64,000 nt of DNA from Onchocerca volvulus (lineage: Eukaryota > Nematoda > Chromadorea > Rhabditida > Onchocercidae): contig HG738137.1 in assembly GCA_000499405.2 (NCBI GenBank), forward strand, positions 7,440,001 to 7,504,000, written 5' to 3'. Both the position numbers and the translations under genes were made by a program. This document shows, one piece after another, positions 13,701 through 27,400 of this stretch. How positions within the stretch are numbered: the stretch's first letter is position 1; every line of letters starts with the position of its first letter. The notes under the pieces are model-generated. The model had not been told where the DNA came from. It ran no database searches and worked only from the letters and a program-made list of their open reading frames with translations.

Positions 13701-16700
13701 ACACCTAGAAAAAGATATAATATTTACATGAAAATTAAAAATTCTAACTCTGTATAATATTTTATACATTATTATCTCTAATAAATCATAATTTTATAAC
13801 AAAGAAATTAGTGGAAGAATTTTGACACAGAAGATCAAAGTTCAATCTTGTATCCGCTATGATCTACTAGGTCTTAAATAATAAAGACAAGAGATCTACT
13901 GCCACAGATATTCTTTTACAGAAAAGCAAACAAATCAAGAGTAGGTGAATAAGCTTTGCTCTTGTTTCTTAGCAATGTGCTGTTTTAATTTCAGACACTG
14001 ACATTCCAGTTTCTCCAGGAGTGTGAACGAAAACACGGTAAGAAAATAAATATGGAAGAGACCGTGCTACGAATAAAGACTGCATGAAAAGAAACTACTA
14101 ATCTTCACTTATTTTATATTTTTAGAAAACTGAAATGTTATGTCTTATTACTTGACAATACGAATAAATCCACTTCTCTCCATACTTTTTATTTCTTTCC
14201 CAAAAATATCATCACCATACTAGCAAAGACATTGCTAAAACACGATTTGGCAAAACCGTTAGTAGGAATGTTTATGGGGAACAAATAAGCAATTATAAAA
14301 TGATCTCAATGTAAAAAGACTGGCAACAACGTACTTTTAATTTCATGTGTAATTTTTATAATTTTATGGTGAAATATGGAAAGTGAATAACAACGACAAT
14401 TTTGGAGCTAACTGCCATACAGAAAAATTAATCCCTGCAGTACAAAACGCAGAAATCAAAATAAATTGGAAATGTCATTAATAACTCACAATCAAAACTT
14501 ACAGCGCAAGTAATGGCTCTATCCTTAGTGCGATCTGATTGAACAATATTCAGAAGATATGGACATAATTCTGGAATGTATGGTGCGAACGATGCACCAA
14601 ATGCTGCACCAATTTGCTGCATGACATTAACAACAGTAAGTCGCATGCTTACGTCTTCTGACCATGATTCCTTTAATATTCATTAATTCTCTTTTTTTTA
14701 ATAATCAATCAAACGCTATTATGATGAATTCTGATCTATTAATAAATCCACTGCACTTACCCTGATCAAACTAAACAATTTCGACATAAACGGTTTCATA
14801 CTACCGCCAACTATCGCTATGAAATTAGCCAATTGTTGCAAATAAAACTGTTTTAAATCAGGTCGAGTAGCTGTTTGAATTACTTCAAACAGACGAGGTA
14901 TAACCTAAAAGATTATTTCAAGTTTCTTTCTAGAAAAAAAAAATTTCTTGATAGAAAAGAAATACAAAATGGAGAAAATCTTAGACTTGTCGGTATATGA
15001 TTTTATACTTCTTAAAAATTTACCATGAAAAGCAGCATGTAAAAAAAATAACTATGATAAGCTTGCGTACTTTGCTAACGTAGAGAGTGCAACTTGGACC
15101 AAGGCTGCCGAATATAGTTAGTAATGCCTGGATGATATCACGGTGCAAATGACTTAGTGCATCGTCTCTCAGCATTTGCATCAAACTTGCTATTGAAAAT
15201 GCAGGATAAAGTTCTCCCAGTGTACATTTTTCGTAATGAAACCACTGAATGGTGTCTGGAAACCAAGAAAACTTGTAAAGTCTCAAGAGATCCAGAAAGT
15301 TTGAGTAGTTCCAAACTATTAGGACTCTTCAACCATTCAATGCAGCACATTTTCTGACGACATGGTTGCATGATAAACACAATGATAGAAACTCTGTAGA
15401 GTCTAGAGATACCAATAATTGAATCATTTGTTTCATTTGCTGCTGTTCGAAGTTTCAAAGGTTAAATTTCATAATAAAAATGAAAAAAAGGTACCGTTCT
15501 GTATATCCGAAGATGGTGATATAGCTGGCAATGATAGAGCTAACGAATTCGACTTCTGAGAAGAAACTTTGCCAGTGAAAACTTTATGCGTATAGGGATC
15601 TAAGGCTCCAATAATACCCAAGACCTGAAAAAACATTAAAAATATAAAATCGAATAAAAACGTGAAGTACTGTTTAAAGAGTTTAAAAAACTAAGCATTT
15701 CTGAAAATGATTAAGAACGATTCAAATAAAAAAAAAACTCTCAATTTGTAAAAACCATAAATTTTAAAAAATTTCGAAAACGTCACCCGCATAGTCATTC
15801 GACGCATTGAAGCACTCATTTCCGTTCGTAACAATCTTAGTAGCACATCAAGCAATTCAGGATACTCTTTATATGGATCAACAATATATGCAGTATTCTG
15901 ACAAAGCTGTCCCATTGTGCGCAATGCAGCCTAAGAAAAAATTAATAGAAACATTAAAAATATAAAATCGAATAAAAACGTGAAGTACTGCTCAAAGATT
16001 TTAAAAATTACTTCTCTGCGGCTCAAACTGCTCGAATCTTGCAAAAATTGCACCAATGAGGGAAACAGCGTTTCTACTGAAAACACCAAATCGGCACCAC
16101 CTGCAACTGCCAGTTCACTTATAGCATTCAATACCTGTAAATATACTCGCATGTTACTTCATTATTCAAAACTCCACACTTATTTATAAACTTCAAAATA
16201 TGCACAATAAATAAACGATCAAACCTGCACAGTCACATCGACATGACTGATTTCGGAGCTTAGTTTTGGTACTAAAGCTGTCAATATCGGCTTCATATAT
16301 GGTTTTACAAATTTCGGAGACTGCTTAGCCACTTGTGCAATTAGACGAGCACTATGTTCTTCAAGTCTGAAATTTTTATAGTTTTCGTCTGTTCCAAAAA
16401 ATGAAAGAAAAGATAAGAAAGATAAAACACATGAACTTATATTTCTTCAATTTATTTATATTATATTATTTTCTTAATAGTAGAACACTATGAGAAGGTA
16501 CTAAACATATTTTAATTTCTACCATGTCTTGATATAAGTGTGATAGAGTAGAAACCTGTATTAAATTTCATAAATTTCAGAAATTCAGAAGGCAAATGGG
16601 TGCAATAAGCTAACCTAGGCACACCACTGTTCGTTAACTGGGTGAGCGTTTCTAACAGAATATTTCGTAAACTCGGCAAAACATATGCGGGATTTAAACT

Positions 16701-17100
16701 ACCCAGTTTTCCAAGCAAGGCTACCGCATGCTCCTGCATTTCCAGCTTTTCATCATGCAAAGTCATAAAAATAGAATCAAGCATATCAGCTTGCGCTAAA
16801 TGCGATAACAGAAGTGGATCTCCATCTTTGAAACACTGTAAAACTCTTAAGCGTACTTCCACTGCTGAAAAGCGAGAGAAAATTACAGGAAAACAAAAAA
16901 ACTAAGAAACAAACATTACATTCGGTTACCTATATTTTCAATTTAAATTTGAATAGAAATTTCTCCATGAATGATACAATAGTAAATACAAATCATCACC
17001 AAAAGGCTAGCAATAATTGATGACAATCAATGGTTTATATTATAAATATAAATATGTATATATATATAGGTAACCGAATGTAATGTTTGTTCTGTTTTTT

Positions 17101-17143
<43 letters not shown>

Positions 17144-20100
17144 GGCAATATATTGCTTTTTCAGGCCATACAAAAGAAATCACATAGACCACACTGGAAA
17201 TTTTTTTATACATAAAACTGCCAACAAATTATCATTCAATTTTCTAAAAGTTTCGGAAAGCATAATTCCAAGAAAAAAAAAAAATTCCACCGAAAAAGTA
17301 TCAGGAAAACTTACAGGGATCGACAACAGCAACCATAACAAGTTGTCGAAGTACCGATTGAATCAAATTTAATACATCGAAACGCTGTTTTTTATTAGCA
17401 CATTCGAATGATTCAAAAACACGAACAAAGGGTGTCAACATTTTAGCACAGCAATCCACTGCAGCCAAACGTACTTCTACGCAATCAGAAGACAAGTAAC
17501 CCTGAGAATTTACCAACAATATGAGCTTCATTTATTTGCTAATATTTCATTATTTACCTAATATTGCTTCTTGAGTCATCTTTGATGAATACATAATTAC
17601 TTAGGTCGTAACTCTTAAACATAGCGAGTAGTGAAGAAGTAATTTTATTGCATTTAAGAGTTGTTAGGGATTGAAAGTAGATATAAAAGATCAAAGATTT
17701 TGAATCCATAAGATCGATCGATTCTTACATGAGCTATATAATTGATGAACATTTGAAGCGCATGCCGCTGAAATTCGAAACGACCAAGGGTAGCTAAAGC
17801 AAGATTTGTAAGTGCCACATTAGCAACATTTACGGGACCAGCTGGCATGGGTGGTTCCGTTGGTGGATCGAGTTTACTAGGCAACTTGCGGTTCATCAAA
17901 AGCTGACAGAGTTCCTTCAATAAACCATCCTGTGCTTCCGTTTTCAATCCAGGTATGGATTGCATTATTTCGTAAGCAACATCTGTTAGTCCTAAAGTGA
18001 AAATCACAAAATGATTTTTTTTGAAAGCAAAACGGAAAATAAAAAAGTTGAAAAGATTGCAATTTTTTATTGAGCACAATGAGTTAGAAATAACATGTCG
18101 GTCTTTAACTTCAAATTCACAAGTTTCCCTTTCTTTCACTCGTCTTTCTTCAAAAGAAAATCAATAGTTACGTCAAAGCCTATATCTTCTCGGAATCTAA
18201 ATGACAATTAGACCATTTGACTTGGAGCTCGAGAATGCTTTCTTAAAGAATAAAGCACTATGAATAAAAGTCTGACTCAATTTAATTTGGAATGAAATTG
18301 GAGTAATACCTTTTGATAAACCTGTCGATAATAGGATCGGCAACAGTGTTTTAATTTCGGATTCTATTTTTTCTTTCAGTGCGCGAATAATCAATGTTAA
18401 ACATAAGAAGACGTATTCATCCACTGGTTTGTGTCTGGAAAAAACAAGTCTTCAAGAAAAGAACAAATAAATTTATTACCAATAGCTATTTCATTTAAAC
18501 ATAATTTTAATTACTTTAAAATCTTACAGCTAATGGTGAATAAAAATTTTTTAAAAATTAAATTGTGATAAAACATGAAAAAAAATTTAACGAAAATAAA
18601 AGATTTCAAGAAAAGTTAAAAAACGATCAAAAGCTTTAATTCATTCAACAATATTTTGTTTTACCTAATGTTTTTGAAGGTAAACGATGAAAATGCACTC
18701 ATATCGATAAAATATAGATAATCGAAATGAATAATGAATAAAACTAACTTATATGTTGCAGTCTGCAATTGCATTTGTATGACAGCAAAAACACGAGGCA
18801 ATTTTGGAAGCAGTTCTGTTGGCCGATCAAGTACCAATAGACCAAGAGTAAAAAAAGCAGGTGAATGCTTTGTAGTTAAATTTAACGCATGATTGAACAT
18901 TGAAGTTACATCAACATTAAAAACATCTGCCTCATTTGAAGCACTCGTTTGTGTCTTCCCAAATGATGAAAGACGAGGGAAAATTTCAAGTAATGTCGTT
19001 TGGCAACAAACGTAACGTGAAGTACATGCGAGATTGCATGCTCGATATATCTGAAAAAAGAAATACGTTAAAATAAAAAGATAAGATTCCTGTACAATAA
19101 AAAGGAAAGCAATACATCAACTGTCATAATTATTTTTTCAAAATCTTGAGATTTTCTTGTGTAGAAAATTAAAGTTTCTATCACTAAAAGATTTTTATTT
19201 TTGCTGATGAATAAATGATTTAAGGAATTCTCATTTCATATTTCATTCATATTATATATTCCTCTGTGTGGGAAAATTTTTTTTTCTAATAACAATTCGA
19301 TATTTACAACTGAATAAGGCATTTACAGAGGAATTAACCGTAACAACAAATTCGAATAAGCCAGTTGAATGTGATTAAATTCTGGAGAACTTTTCCCTTT
19401 AATTTAAAAGTAAATTCAATTTTGCTAAAGTAAATTTAATTTCTAAGGTAAACTTAATTTCGCTCAGAAATAGTTAACGAAAGCAAACTAAGATACTGTA
19501 AGGCTGACATCACTAAATTTTTCAGCAACAAGCTGATTAGCAGTTCGACTATCAACAGTAACTGAATATGTACGTTCCGTCAACCAATCTATTGCATTTG
19601 ATCCAATGACTGTTCGAACATTCTGTTGTGGTTGACGCCCTAGCGCCAAGATACGTTGACGTTCAGCCGGTGCATTACCAATTCGAAGTAGTTCGTTCAA
19701 TATTAGAAGCATTGGATGCTGCCTTTCATCTCGATTCAAGCCATCAAATTTCAAGGAATTCATTGCTTCATCATAACAGCGCTATAAAACAGCAATTTAT
19801 CAAAGTACTAACTCATTCACACCACAATTCCAAAATAATAATAATAAATTCGAAACTCATCATTATACTCAGAAAAATCTTCACTCTTTCCTGAATCGAA
19901 CGATTCAGCATCAAATCGATCAGTAAATATGGATATCAATCACATTTCATTAGTGAGCCCTAGCCACGTCTAATCCTAAATAGAATTGAAGGGGTATGTA
20001 TTTTCGAGGAAAAGCCTTTAATTTAGCTTGTCTTCGTATTTAATAATTATAATAAAATTCTTTTCTGTGATAATAGAATGATTAGTCGTATTCCGTCACT

Positions 20101-22575
20101 TAAGTCGATAAGTGTTAATCTTTCAAAGTTTCGATAGTATTCAGCATCATCCAAAAGAAAATGAGACGTGTTAGAATGATGTACTTTTTTATTTTCCAAT
20201 GTCTGAAGGGCGACGCCGATAGATGAAGCGAAAATTCATCGGCAAAACTAGAAGAGATACGAATTAACAGCAATTAACGCACTACCCATCTATCTTTTCT
20301 TCTTATCTCTCTTTTTTGCATCCTTCAGCATATTTTTGTTTTAACATTATATCCGATATACGTTGCTTTTTTCTGATTACTAAATGCAACTTTGTGAAGT
20401 CAAGTAAGCGTTTTTTGTTAAAAAACTATATATGCAAAATCGGGAAATTCAAGGGAGAAATAGTCTCGTTTAACCGAAAATTACAGAATACAGAATGCAA
20501 GTTATAATTAGAAATAACTTACCCAATACCATTCCGATTTCTGACGTGCTTCACGCTGTGATGTAACAGTAAGAGCAGCATGTAAGGCCTTAGTAGCTGC
20601 TATTCGTACGGTAGTCTAAAATGTGTCGATAACTTAATACTAAAGAGATAGCATTAATCAAAAAGAACGAAAAAGTAAAGTCTTAATCCTATACAAATTA
20701 ATAATTGACCTACAAACAGAAAATACTGCTGTGAATAAAGTGCCACTGAAATCATTATTCGAACCAAATGTACCACTTTGGCAAGGTATTTTCAAACAAT
20801 TTAATAAAATTTAGAAATCCGGAACTTTTTTCAAACCTTAGGATCCCTGATGACTTTAAAAATATTGGAAAAGAAATTAGATGCGCGTAGAAAAAATGAT
20901 GTTGACGTATATAAAGCCAACTGCCTCGCCAGAAAAACTGCAGCAAGACGACGTGATTCGTGTCGCTCAGTTTCTTCAAGCCATTCACATACCTATTAAA
21001 TATTTCAAGTTTCAATGTTTCAATAGTTACTGATATAATGCAGTTAACTTTAGTTTCTAGTCTGCGAACATCTCGATAGAATGAGCTGAAAGCAAAGTAA
21101 GATAATTATATCTCAGAGACATATTTGTAACTATTGTGAGTATATTAATATCTTCAAAACAATGATAAGTGACAAATTATTCAGCAACTTAAAATTTCAA
21201 ATGGATAGCATACAAAGTTAAAGTACGAGCAAAAAAAGTTTTAACCTGATTGATGGATTTTTCCACCAGTTCAGCAGCGAATGTCTTCGATGTCTGAATC
21301 AAATAAGCAATTGCCCTGGCAACAAGTTTCATACCTGCTTCATCACCTTGTACTAGTGCTTTCAGAAGATACTTTGCAAAACGCGGAACACGTTTCGTTT
21401 CATCACCAGCATTTTCTACCAAACAAGCTGAAATCATCCTATATTATTCAGCAATATAAAGAATATAAAAATGTGACGTCTTAAAATAAAATTGTTCAAA
21501 TCAGTTAAAAATTTGAATATATATCAAATTACCAAATACCTATCAAAATTATTCCTGCCTTTCTTTCGTCATTATCCGAACTCGTCATCAATGTATGTAT
21601 AGCACTCTAAAAATACGGAGTTTGATTCATGTTTGATTTATATTTATCATAATAAAACAAGAGAATGCATAACTAAAAATATATGCATTTGCTTTCATCA
21701 AATATACAAAGAGGGCGGAAGCATTATTTTTCATTTTTTAATGACGCCATACGCCTGACATAATTCAAACAGAAAATCTTCTTCAATCCTATTCCAGATT
21801 AAATAAAAATATAAATAAAAAAAATCAGTTCAGTATTGGCTAATGTGCTCATAATAATGAATGTAGAAAAAAAATAAATCTAAAAAATTCACTATAAATC
21901 CAACCATTTTCGGATGCAAATAAGTCGTGTAAAAAAGAAGTCATCACTTATTGATAATTTCCAGATGCCATAATATAAAAGGAAAGTCAGCTGTTAAAAA
22001 AACAATACTAATACTAATGTTTTAAAAAAATGAATCAAAAAATTAAAATGTGCTTTCAACCTGATCAACTTTTGCATCGAATGTTGCGAAAAATTCCGCC
22101 GTAAACTGCTCACTGTTATCACGTAGTTCTCCATTTATATAGCTGTAAAAAGTTCGACTTAATAAACAACTAATGGATTTTCTCTTCTGTCGTGAAACTG
22201 TAACTTAAACTGTTTCTTTGTTTCAAAGTTACCTTTTTTAATTTTCTGATCAGTGAATTACAGATTCTTAGAATCTCATCGTTTGGAATATTCGGTTGAT
22301 GATGTATTATCCTTATTTAAAAAAAAAAAACCTATCGTTAAAAAAAGAAAGCAAAGACAATTCCAAACTCTCACGCTTTAGTTGTCATTAAAATTTATAA
22401 CTCTAATTTAATCAATTCAATCATGAAAATTTCAAGGCAGAACATGATAAGCCACTAACTCATAAAGTTGTCTGGCAACCTTCAACCGCTTTTCATCACC
22501 TCCTTTTTTCCTTAAACGCATAAGAAAATCAGCCGCTACTACTCGAGCAGATGTCTCTCGAATGCTTGAATCCAT
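1740..22575 (-). CDS. let-363: TOR serine/threonine-protein kinase (mTOR orthologue)
   Basis: Catalytic subunit of TORC1/TORC2, the growth and nutrient kinase. Forty-seven exons keep one frame for 7,518 bases, giving 2,505 residues (human 2,549). Order: HEAT repeats from the N-terminus; FAT domain from about 1200; FRB about 2014-2113 ([18 protein letters not shown]; Ser2034 equals human Ser2035); kinase with ATP lysine K2186 (FLLKGHED), catalytic D2337 (GDRHPSN) and D2356 (HIDFGD); FATC ending [12 protein letters not shown]. Exons in transcription order: 22460-22575, 22061-22142, 21540-21606, 21246-21427, 20837-20992, 20523-20615, 19497-19781, 18749-19050, 18310-18434, 17729-17991, 17315-17501, 16615-16864, 16225-16366, 16012-16134, 15787-15930, 15495-15624, 15071-15255, 14761-14904, 14503-14670, 13444-13704, 13195-13277, 12746-12923, 12186-12295, 11773-11935, 11493-11638, 11311-11389, 10698-10781, 10373-10529, 10162-10289, 9450-9670, 9041-9311, 8321-8737, 7484-7730, 6979-7100, 6723-6818, 6314-6523, 5799-5894, 5087-5256, 4550-4689, 4278-4420, 3847-4032, 3669-3739, 3290-3379, 3080-3218, 2679-2823, 2440-2538, 1740-1861. 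The start is the first ATG aligning with the human N-terminus; an extra upstream exon cannot be excluded. Confidence 0.97.
3740..3846 (-). other. let-363: GC-AG intron in the TOR kinase domain
   Basis: The exon 3847-4032 must end at the codon for Gln (CAG) to keep the conserved Lys-Val-Gln-Val-Phe run into exon 3669-3739. The intron then begins GCATG rather than GT and ends ATGCAG. No in-frame GT donor nearby preserves the family sequence. Confidence 0.75.
5440..5700. repeat. Nested palindromic element in a TOR intron
   Basis: Inside the intron between TOR exons 5799-5894 and 5087-5256, the 24 bases at 5510-5533 are the exact reverse complement of 5615-5638. A further copy of the AGGATAATC..CACACTTTCTTG motif follows in direct orientation at about 5646-5670. 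The unit is therefore present two times direct and once inverted, like a collapsed or self-inserted MITE. Confidence 0.6.
15633..15990. repeat. Duplicated intron segment, two copies
   Basis: The 40 bases at 15633-15672 are identical to 15951-15990, and similarity continues about 18 bases further with a few mismatches. The copies sit in two successive TOR introns flanking exon 15787-15930, at the same distance upstream of the neighbouring exon. This is a recent duplication or gene conversion between adjacent introns. Confidence 0.85.
16908..17091. repeat. 28-bp perfect inverted repeat flanking a small intronic element
   Basis: Positions 16908-16935 and 17064-17091 are exact reverse complements, 128 bases apart, in the TOR intron between exons 17315-17501 and 16615-16864. 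The arrangement resembles terminal inverted repeats of a very short non-autonomous DNA element. Confidence 0.75.
17106..17136. repeat. (TA)n microsatellite
   Basis: An uninterrupted run of alternating T and A lies just beyond the right arm of the 16908/17091 inverted repeat, in the same TOR intron. Confidence 0.9.
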
Positions 22576-24444
22576 CTTGCAAATAATCTTCCGTCAATAA
22601 ATAAACAATCTATTAAATAATTTTTTTTTTTTAAAGTTTGTGATAACGATAACGATGGGAAAATAAACAAATACATAATCATTATTTAGATTACTCATAG
22701 ATAAATAACAAAATGGTTGTAGTTGATAATCAGAAGAATTAACACTATTAACAAAGGATCTGGGATAGTGCAAAGTTCTATCAAAATAAAAATTGATAAA
22801 AACAATTGATAACAATTTGCTAATTATATGAGGACACACTAAATCACTAATCAACTTATCAGTAGAGATCTCGCATACATGACTATAAATACACTAATCA
22901 AGCTACAGCATGAGAGAGTATTGGAAAATGAAAACGAAGAAATCAAAGTATCTTGGGATTATAAACAAAAAAACTTGAGGATCAGATTGAATGATATTGT
23001 TAAATAATCGAAGTCATATGGAAAAATTACAGAAAACAAGACGGAATTAGGTGATTATAGGGAAAAAGTGACAATTAGGTTCTCTAACTCAAAAGATCAA
23101 ATAGTAATGATAGTTCCGCCATAAATGATGACGATGATTATAATAATGATAATGATAAAAGAGTGATGATAACGATAGTGATAACAGTAAGGATAATAAC
23201 AACAGTGCACTAATACTAGAATAGCTATTGAATTTAATCTTTGGTAAAGTGTTACTGTTATCAATATCAACCTCTGAATAAACTCAACTGTCCGAATTGA
23301 AGTTGAATACTTTTTTTTTTTTTTTTTGTAACATAAATGTTAATGAATGCTCAAATAAACAATAACAATGGAAATAATTCAAAAACTGTCATAAGATATT
23401 TGAAATTAATAAGAAAAGGTCAAAGAATGATCACCTCAGGTCACCAATCACCGCATCTTCTCGCCATCAGTGACGGATTCCGTTGAACGGAATAATACTT
23501 ATACTTGTGGCTCGTTAAATGTTTACGAGCAGGTACGATGTGATCTGCTCTTTACAGCGTTTTTCAAAAACAGTGTTGTTGAGTTATATTTTGATATGTA
23601 CTGATCAGCAAATCAGTTTTGACTGATTAATCATATTGATTATCAATATTTATCACTTATCACTTTGATCAGATTAGAAGTATTATAATTATCACTGCTT
23701 TTTTATAGCCTCTCAAATGATTATTGCTTTGGCCGTCTTATCATCTGTTAGATTTAAACTTGAATTTTTTCTTTTAGTTTGATTTCTGTCATTAAATATT
23801 ATATTCTCCATTCTTTAAGTTACCTAATTGATTATCGATGTGGCATTTATTCTCTTGTTATGGAACTGTTTGATTCAATAACTTGATTGCTAAACATTGG
23901 TACTGACGATACTAATTTCAGATTAATTTTGGATTTATGGTATCTTACCAGTATGGCTCGAAATTCGTCCAAAATATCTGTTAAAACCGTGTAAATTAAC
24001 GTGTAACTGTACTGATAATAACGACAGTTGTAATGATGATGGCGATGATTATATAAAAATGAAATAAGGATAACGAAGCAATAATAGAGTTTATCTCATC
24101 GATTTCAAGCTATTCTCTCGGATATAAAAGGTAGTATTTGCTTTATTCCAATAAACTGAAGACATTTTGTTCAGCTAATTATGCTCAAATAATCTGCATA
24201 ACAGTGTTACTATCAACATTTTCTCATAATTATCTCATTCGTTGCATAAAGCAAATGAAAAAGATGTTTGTAAGAGAATGACAAGGCTATTAAGTACATT
24301 TTCGGGTCTAATTTTCATAAGTGCAAGTTTGTTAAATACTGGTGTCAACAATGAGATATATAGCTCTAGTGATATTACAACTTTATAATTATTTTTTGTA
24401 GTGACTATAGGAGTGATTGCAGCTAGAGATCATAAAATAACGGG
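22576..24444. promoter_or_regulatory. Divergent intergenic region (TOR / GOLM-like gene)
   Basis: Nearly 1.9 kb separates the start of TOR (minus) from the start of the GOLM-like gene (plus), so both promoters should lie here. It contains an A/T- and GATA/ATGA-rich low-complexity stretch at about 23120-23210 and a poly-T run near 23311-23328. A poly-T/A tract sits about 45-60 bases from the TOR start. No coding exon is evident. Confidence 0.5.
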
Positions 24445-27400
24445 ATGTATTCAAGACAAAATGGACAAAGACGCGGACTCTTGAGGTGAGGCAATTTTCA
24501 TGTGCATAAATATCGATATCTTTTCAAATATTCCGTAAATGTAAGCTTATATGGTTCATTTTTTTACTTATAGTTTCTGTACGGCTTTCTTTGACCGAGC
24601 AATTGTTTATCAAAAATAAAAACCACTGCATTACTCCAAACCAAAATTTCAAATGCGAAATGATCATGTAACGTTTATCGACACTGTTGAAGACCTTAAT
24701 GAATATTTCAAGAAATATTTGTATTTCAATAAAAGCTAAAAATTTTCAGACCAATTACAGCGAACGGTGGTGGATCAGTGTTTCGGATTCTACCATTATT
24801 TGGTTTCTTAACGGGTCTTCTGCTTTTCTTCTTCGTTTTTTACATTTATCAAGTTCAGAATGTAGAGCTATACAATATACGTAATCAGATTGAACTTGAA
24901 AGGAATCGACATATTAAAGTGAAATTGGAGAACATTGGTTGGTACAAATTAATGTGTCACGTCATATTTTGATTTAATTGAGTACATTTAGGCCTAATTT
25001 TTGGTTATTTAATTACAGTACAAATATTTTTGTTAGCTTAAAATGCTGAGCGTCTTCATTAGAGTAGTTAAATTTACGATTATCTATAAATCGAAGTTTG
25101 TGCAGATCATTTTTTATTTAAATTTTTCGGTTCACATCAGGAAGAATGCTTCATTTTCACATATGTTTATTTTTCCAGACTTTAAAGCTGAACTGGAAAA
25201 GTACAAAAGCTCGGATGTCAGTTTGAAAAATGAGTTACGAAAATTGCGTTTGAGTCAGAAAGGTTCAATTCCAAATCTTTATTTCTGTTGACTTTTCTTT
25301 AAAGATTTGCAAGTTTTTTTTTTCTATTTTTTTTGACTAGAAATGGGAAAGACAGGATAAATTTGATAAATTATTTCTTCAGTTGGGATATTTCAAGATG
25401 AAAAGACTATGGAATCAAAACAATAATTTCACAGTTTCATGTTCTTTGAAATTTCTTCCTCAAAATGCTTATTATTTTTACATACTATAATCTGTTGACA
25501 GATTAATTTTTATAGAATGCTTTGGAAAACTGGCGAAATGGAATAATACTCTGCTATCTTATATGATGAATTTAAAACAGCTGCAAGATGATAAAAAGTT
25601 TGTTTTTCTTTCCAATTTATTTTTATTTATTATTTTTCTATTAGGAAATAAAATAGTTTTATGATTCATTTACTAATAGAATTTAAATTTTTGGATTTTG
25701 TATATAATGGGGGTTCTGTTAGTGCAATGCTTCTGTTAATACAACAATTAAGCATCAGAAGAGTTATAAATAGCTATCTGAAAATGCCTTAAGATACCAT
25801 TTCTTAATTCATTTCAGTCAATGCATGCATTGATTAAATTGCTGGTAAAAAGAAAAAAAAATTTTTCCTTATTTATCCTAAACCATATAAAAGATATTAT
25901 GTTATTCAGTATTGCCATCGTTTTTACTTTCGATTGATTAAATATTTGCATATGTTTTTAATGGTTTTAAATACGAAATTGGGTTGTTAAGTTTCATAGT
26001 TTGGCAATTTTTGAATTTATTTAACTTTTCAGTGTATGTTTTACCGCGATGGCTTCTATGAAAGCGGAATTGGTATGTCACTAATTTGTTAAATAATCAT
26101 CAAAAGATTTGGTTGCCCATACGATAACACATCGAACATGGTATAAGCTTCTAGAAAGAGGCTCAAGTTGCTAGTTTTCAAATTATTGCATTCATTATTT
26201 AATTTAGCAGTTTTCATTACAAGATTAAGGCTTACAAAATTAAAGTTATTCTTGTTAAAATAAACTTACCAAAACTTAGGCGCTAGCAAAATTAACAATC
26301 ACTACTATGCGAGCAAATTTTACTTCTATGGGAAATGTGATGGAAACACCGAAAAAAATTGTTGAAAGGTTTTACTTTTTCCTTCTTTTTTTCGAATTAA
26401 ATTCGTTTAAATTTGTGATTTTGAGTTATTCCCAATACGAATTGTGATGGATTTTTGTTCTTAAAGATTAAGCAATTAGAACTAAATAATGAATCTGTCG
26501 AAGAGAATGATTTAAATGCATAAAGATTTCATTCTTGCATGATATTACACTGAATTATTATATTGAAAAGCATCTTGTTCGTTGGTAGAATGAAAATTGA
26601 TTGTTTTTATTTTCACTTTATTTTTGATCTTTGTTCCTCAATTTAATTCAGTTTGAAAACGCGGTCGGACAAAGAAGATGCTCAAGAAAGTATTCCCCAG
26701 GAGGCCAATTTAACCGCTTCACCACTGACGATAACTCAAAGTGCTGATGAAGCAGAGAGTCTCAGAAACATCTCAGTTCAAGGTGAAAAAATGGTAAGTA
26801 AAATTAAGCGTATTCTATCTCTCAATTTTTTCATCACAGATGTAAATTTTTCCGTTTTTTTTTCCTATGAATTGCTATGAAATTTTACGACATATGGTTT
26901 TAGTAGTTGTAAATAAAGTCAAGATTGACGAATATTATTCGCTTGTATCCTCATTCCATGATTCTGATTAACAAATAATTTGAGTAGTTCTAGCAAGAAA
27001 ACGTTTTGCCAGAGCCTGTTATTTCACAGCCTATTATTGCCACGGTAAAGAATTCCAATAACTTTCATGCTGGTACAATCATTTCAGTTCCACGTACGTC
27101 GTAATGTATTTTTTGTCGATTTTTCTGACCAACTCCATCATTGCTAGCTTCTATTAGATGGTATTTCATTTACTCCATTTTCTAAAATTTGGGAATTATG
27201 AAGCAGACAAAACAAACTCGCTATTTCGAAATTGTGTTACAAAAAAATCAGCATATTTATTTCTAGTTTGCTGACTTACCTATTAAGAAATTTTCACATT
27301 GAATTTTGAATTCTGTAAAAATTGGTTTTCAGAAAATAGAGCTCAGGAGAACCAACTTGATTTCCTTGCTCCACCGCTGCAGTTAGAAAAACAATCACTT

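Noticed and set aside
15138..15458. Minus-strand open frame of 106 codons
   Set aside because: It overlaps TOR exon 15071-15255 in a different frame and continues into intron; the TOR frame is supported by homology.
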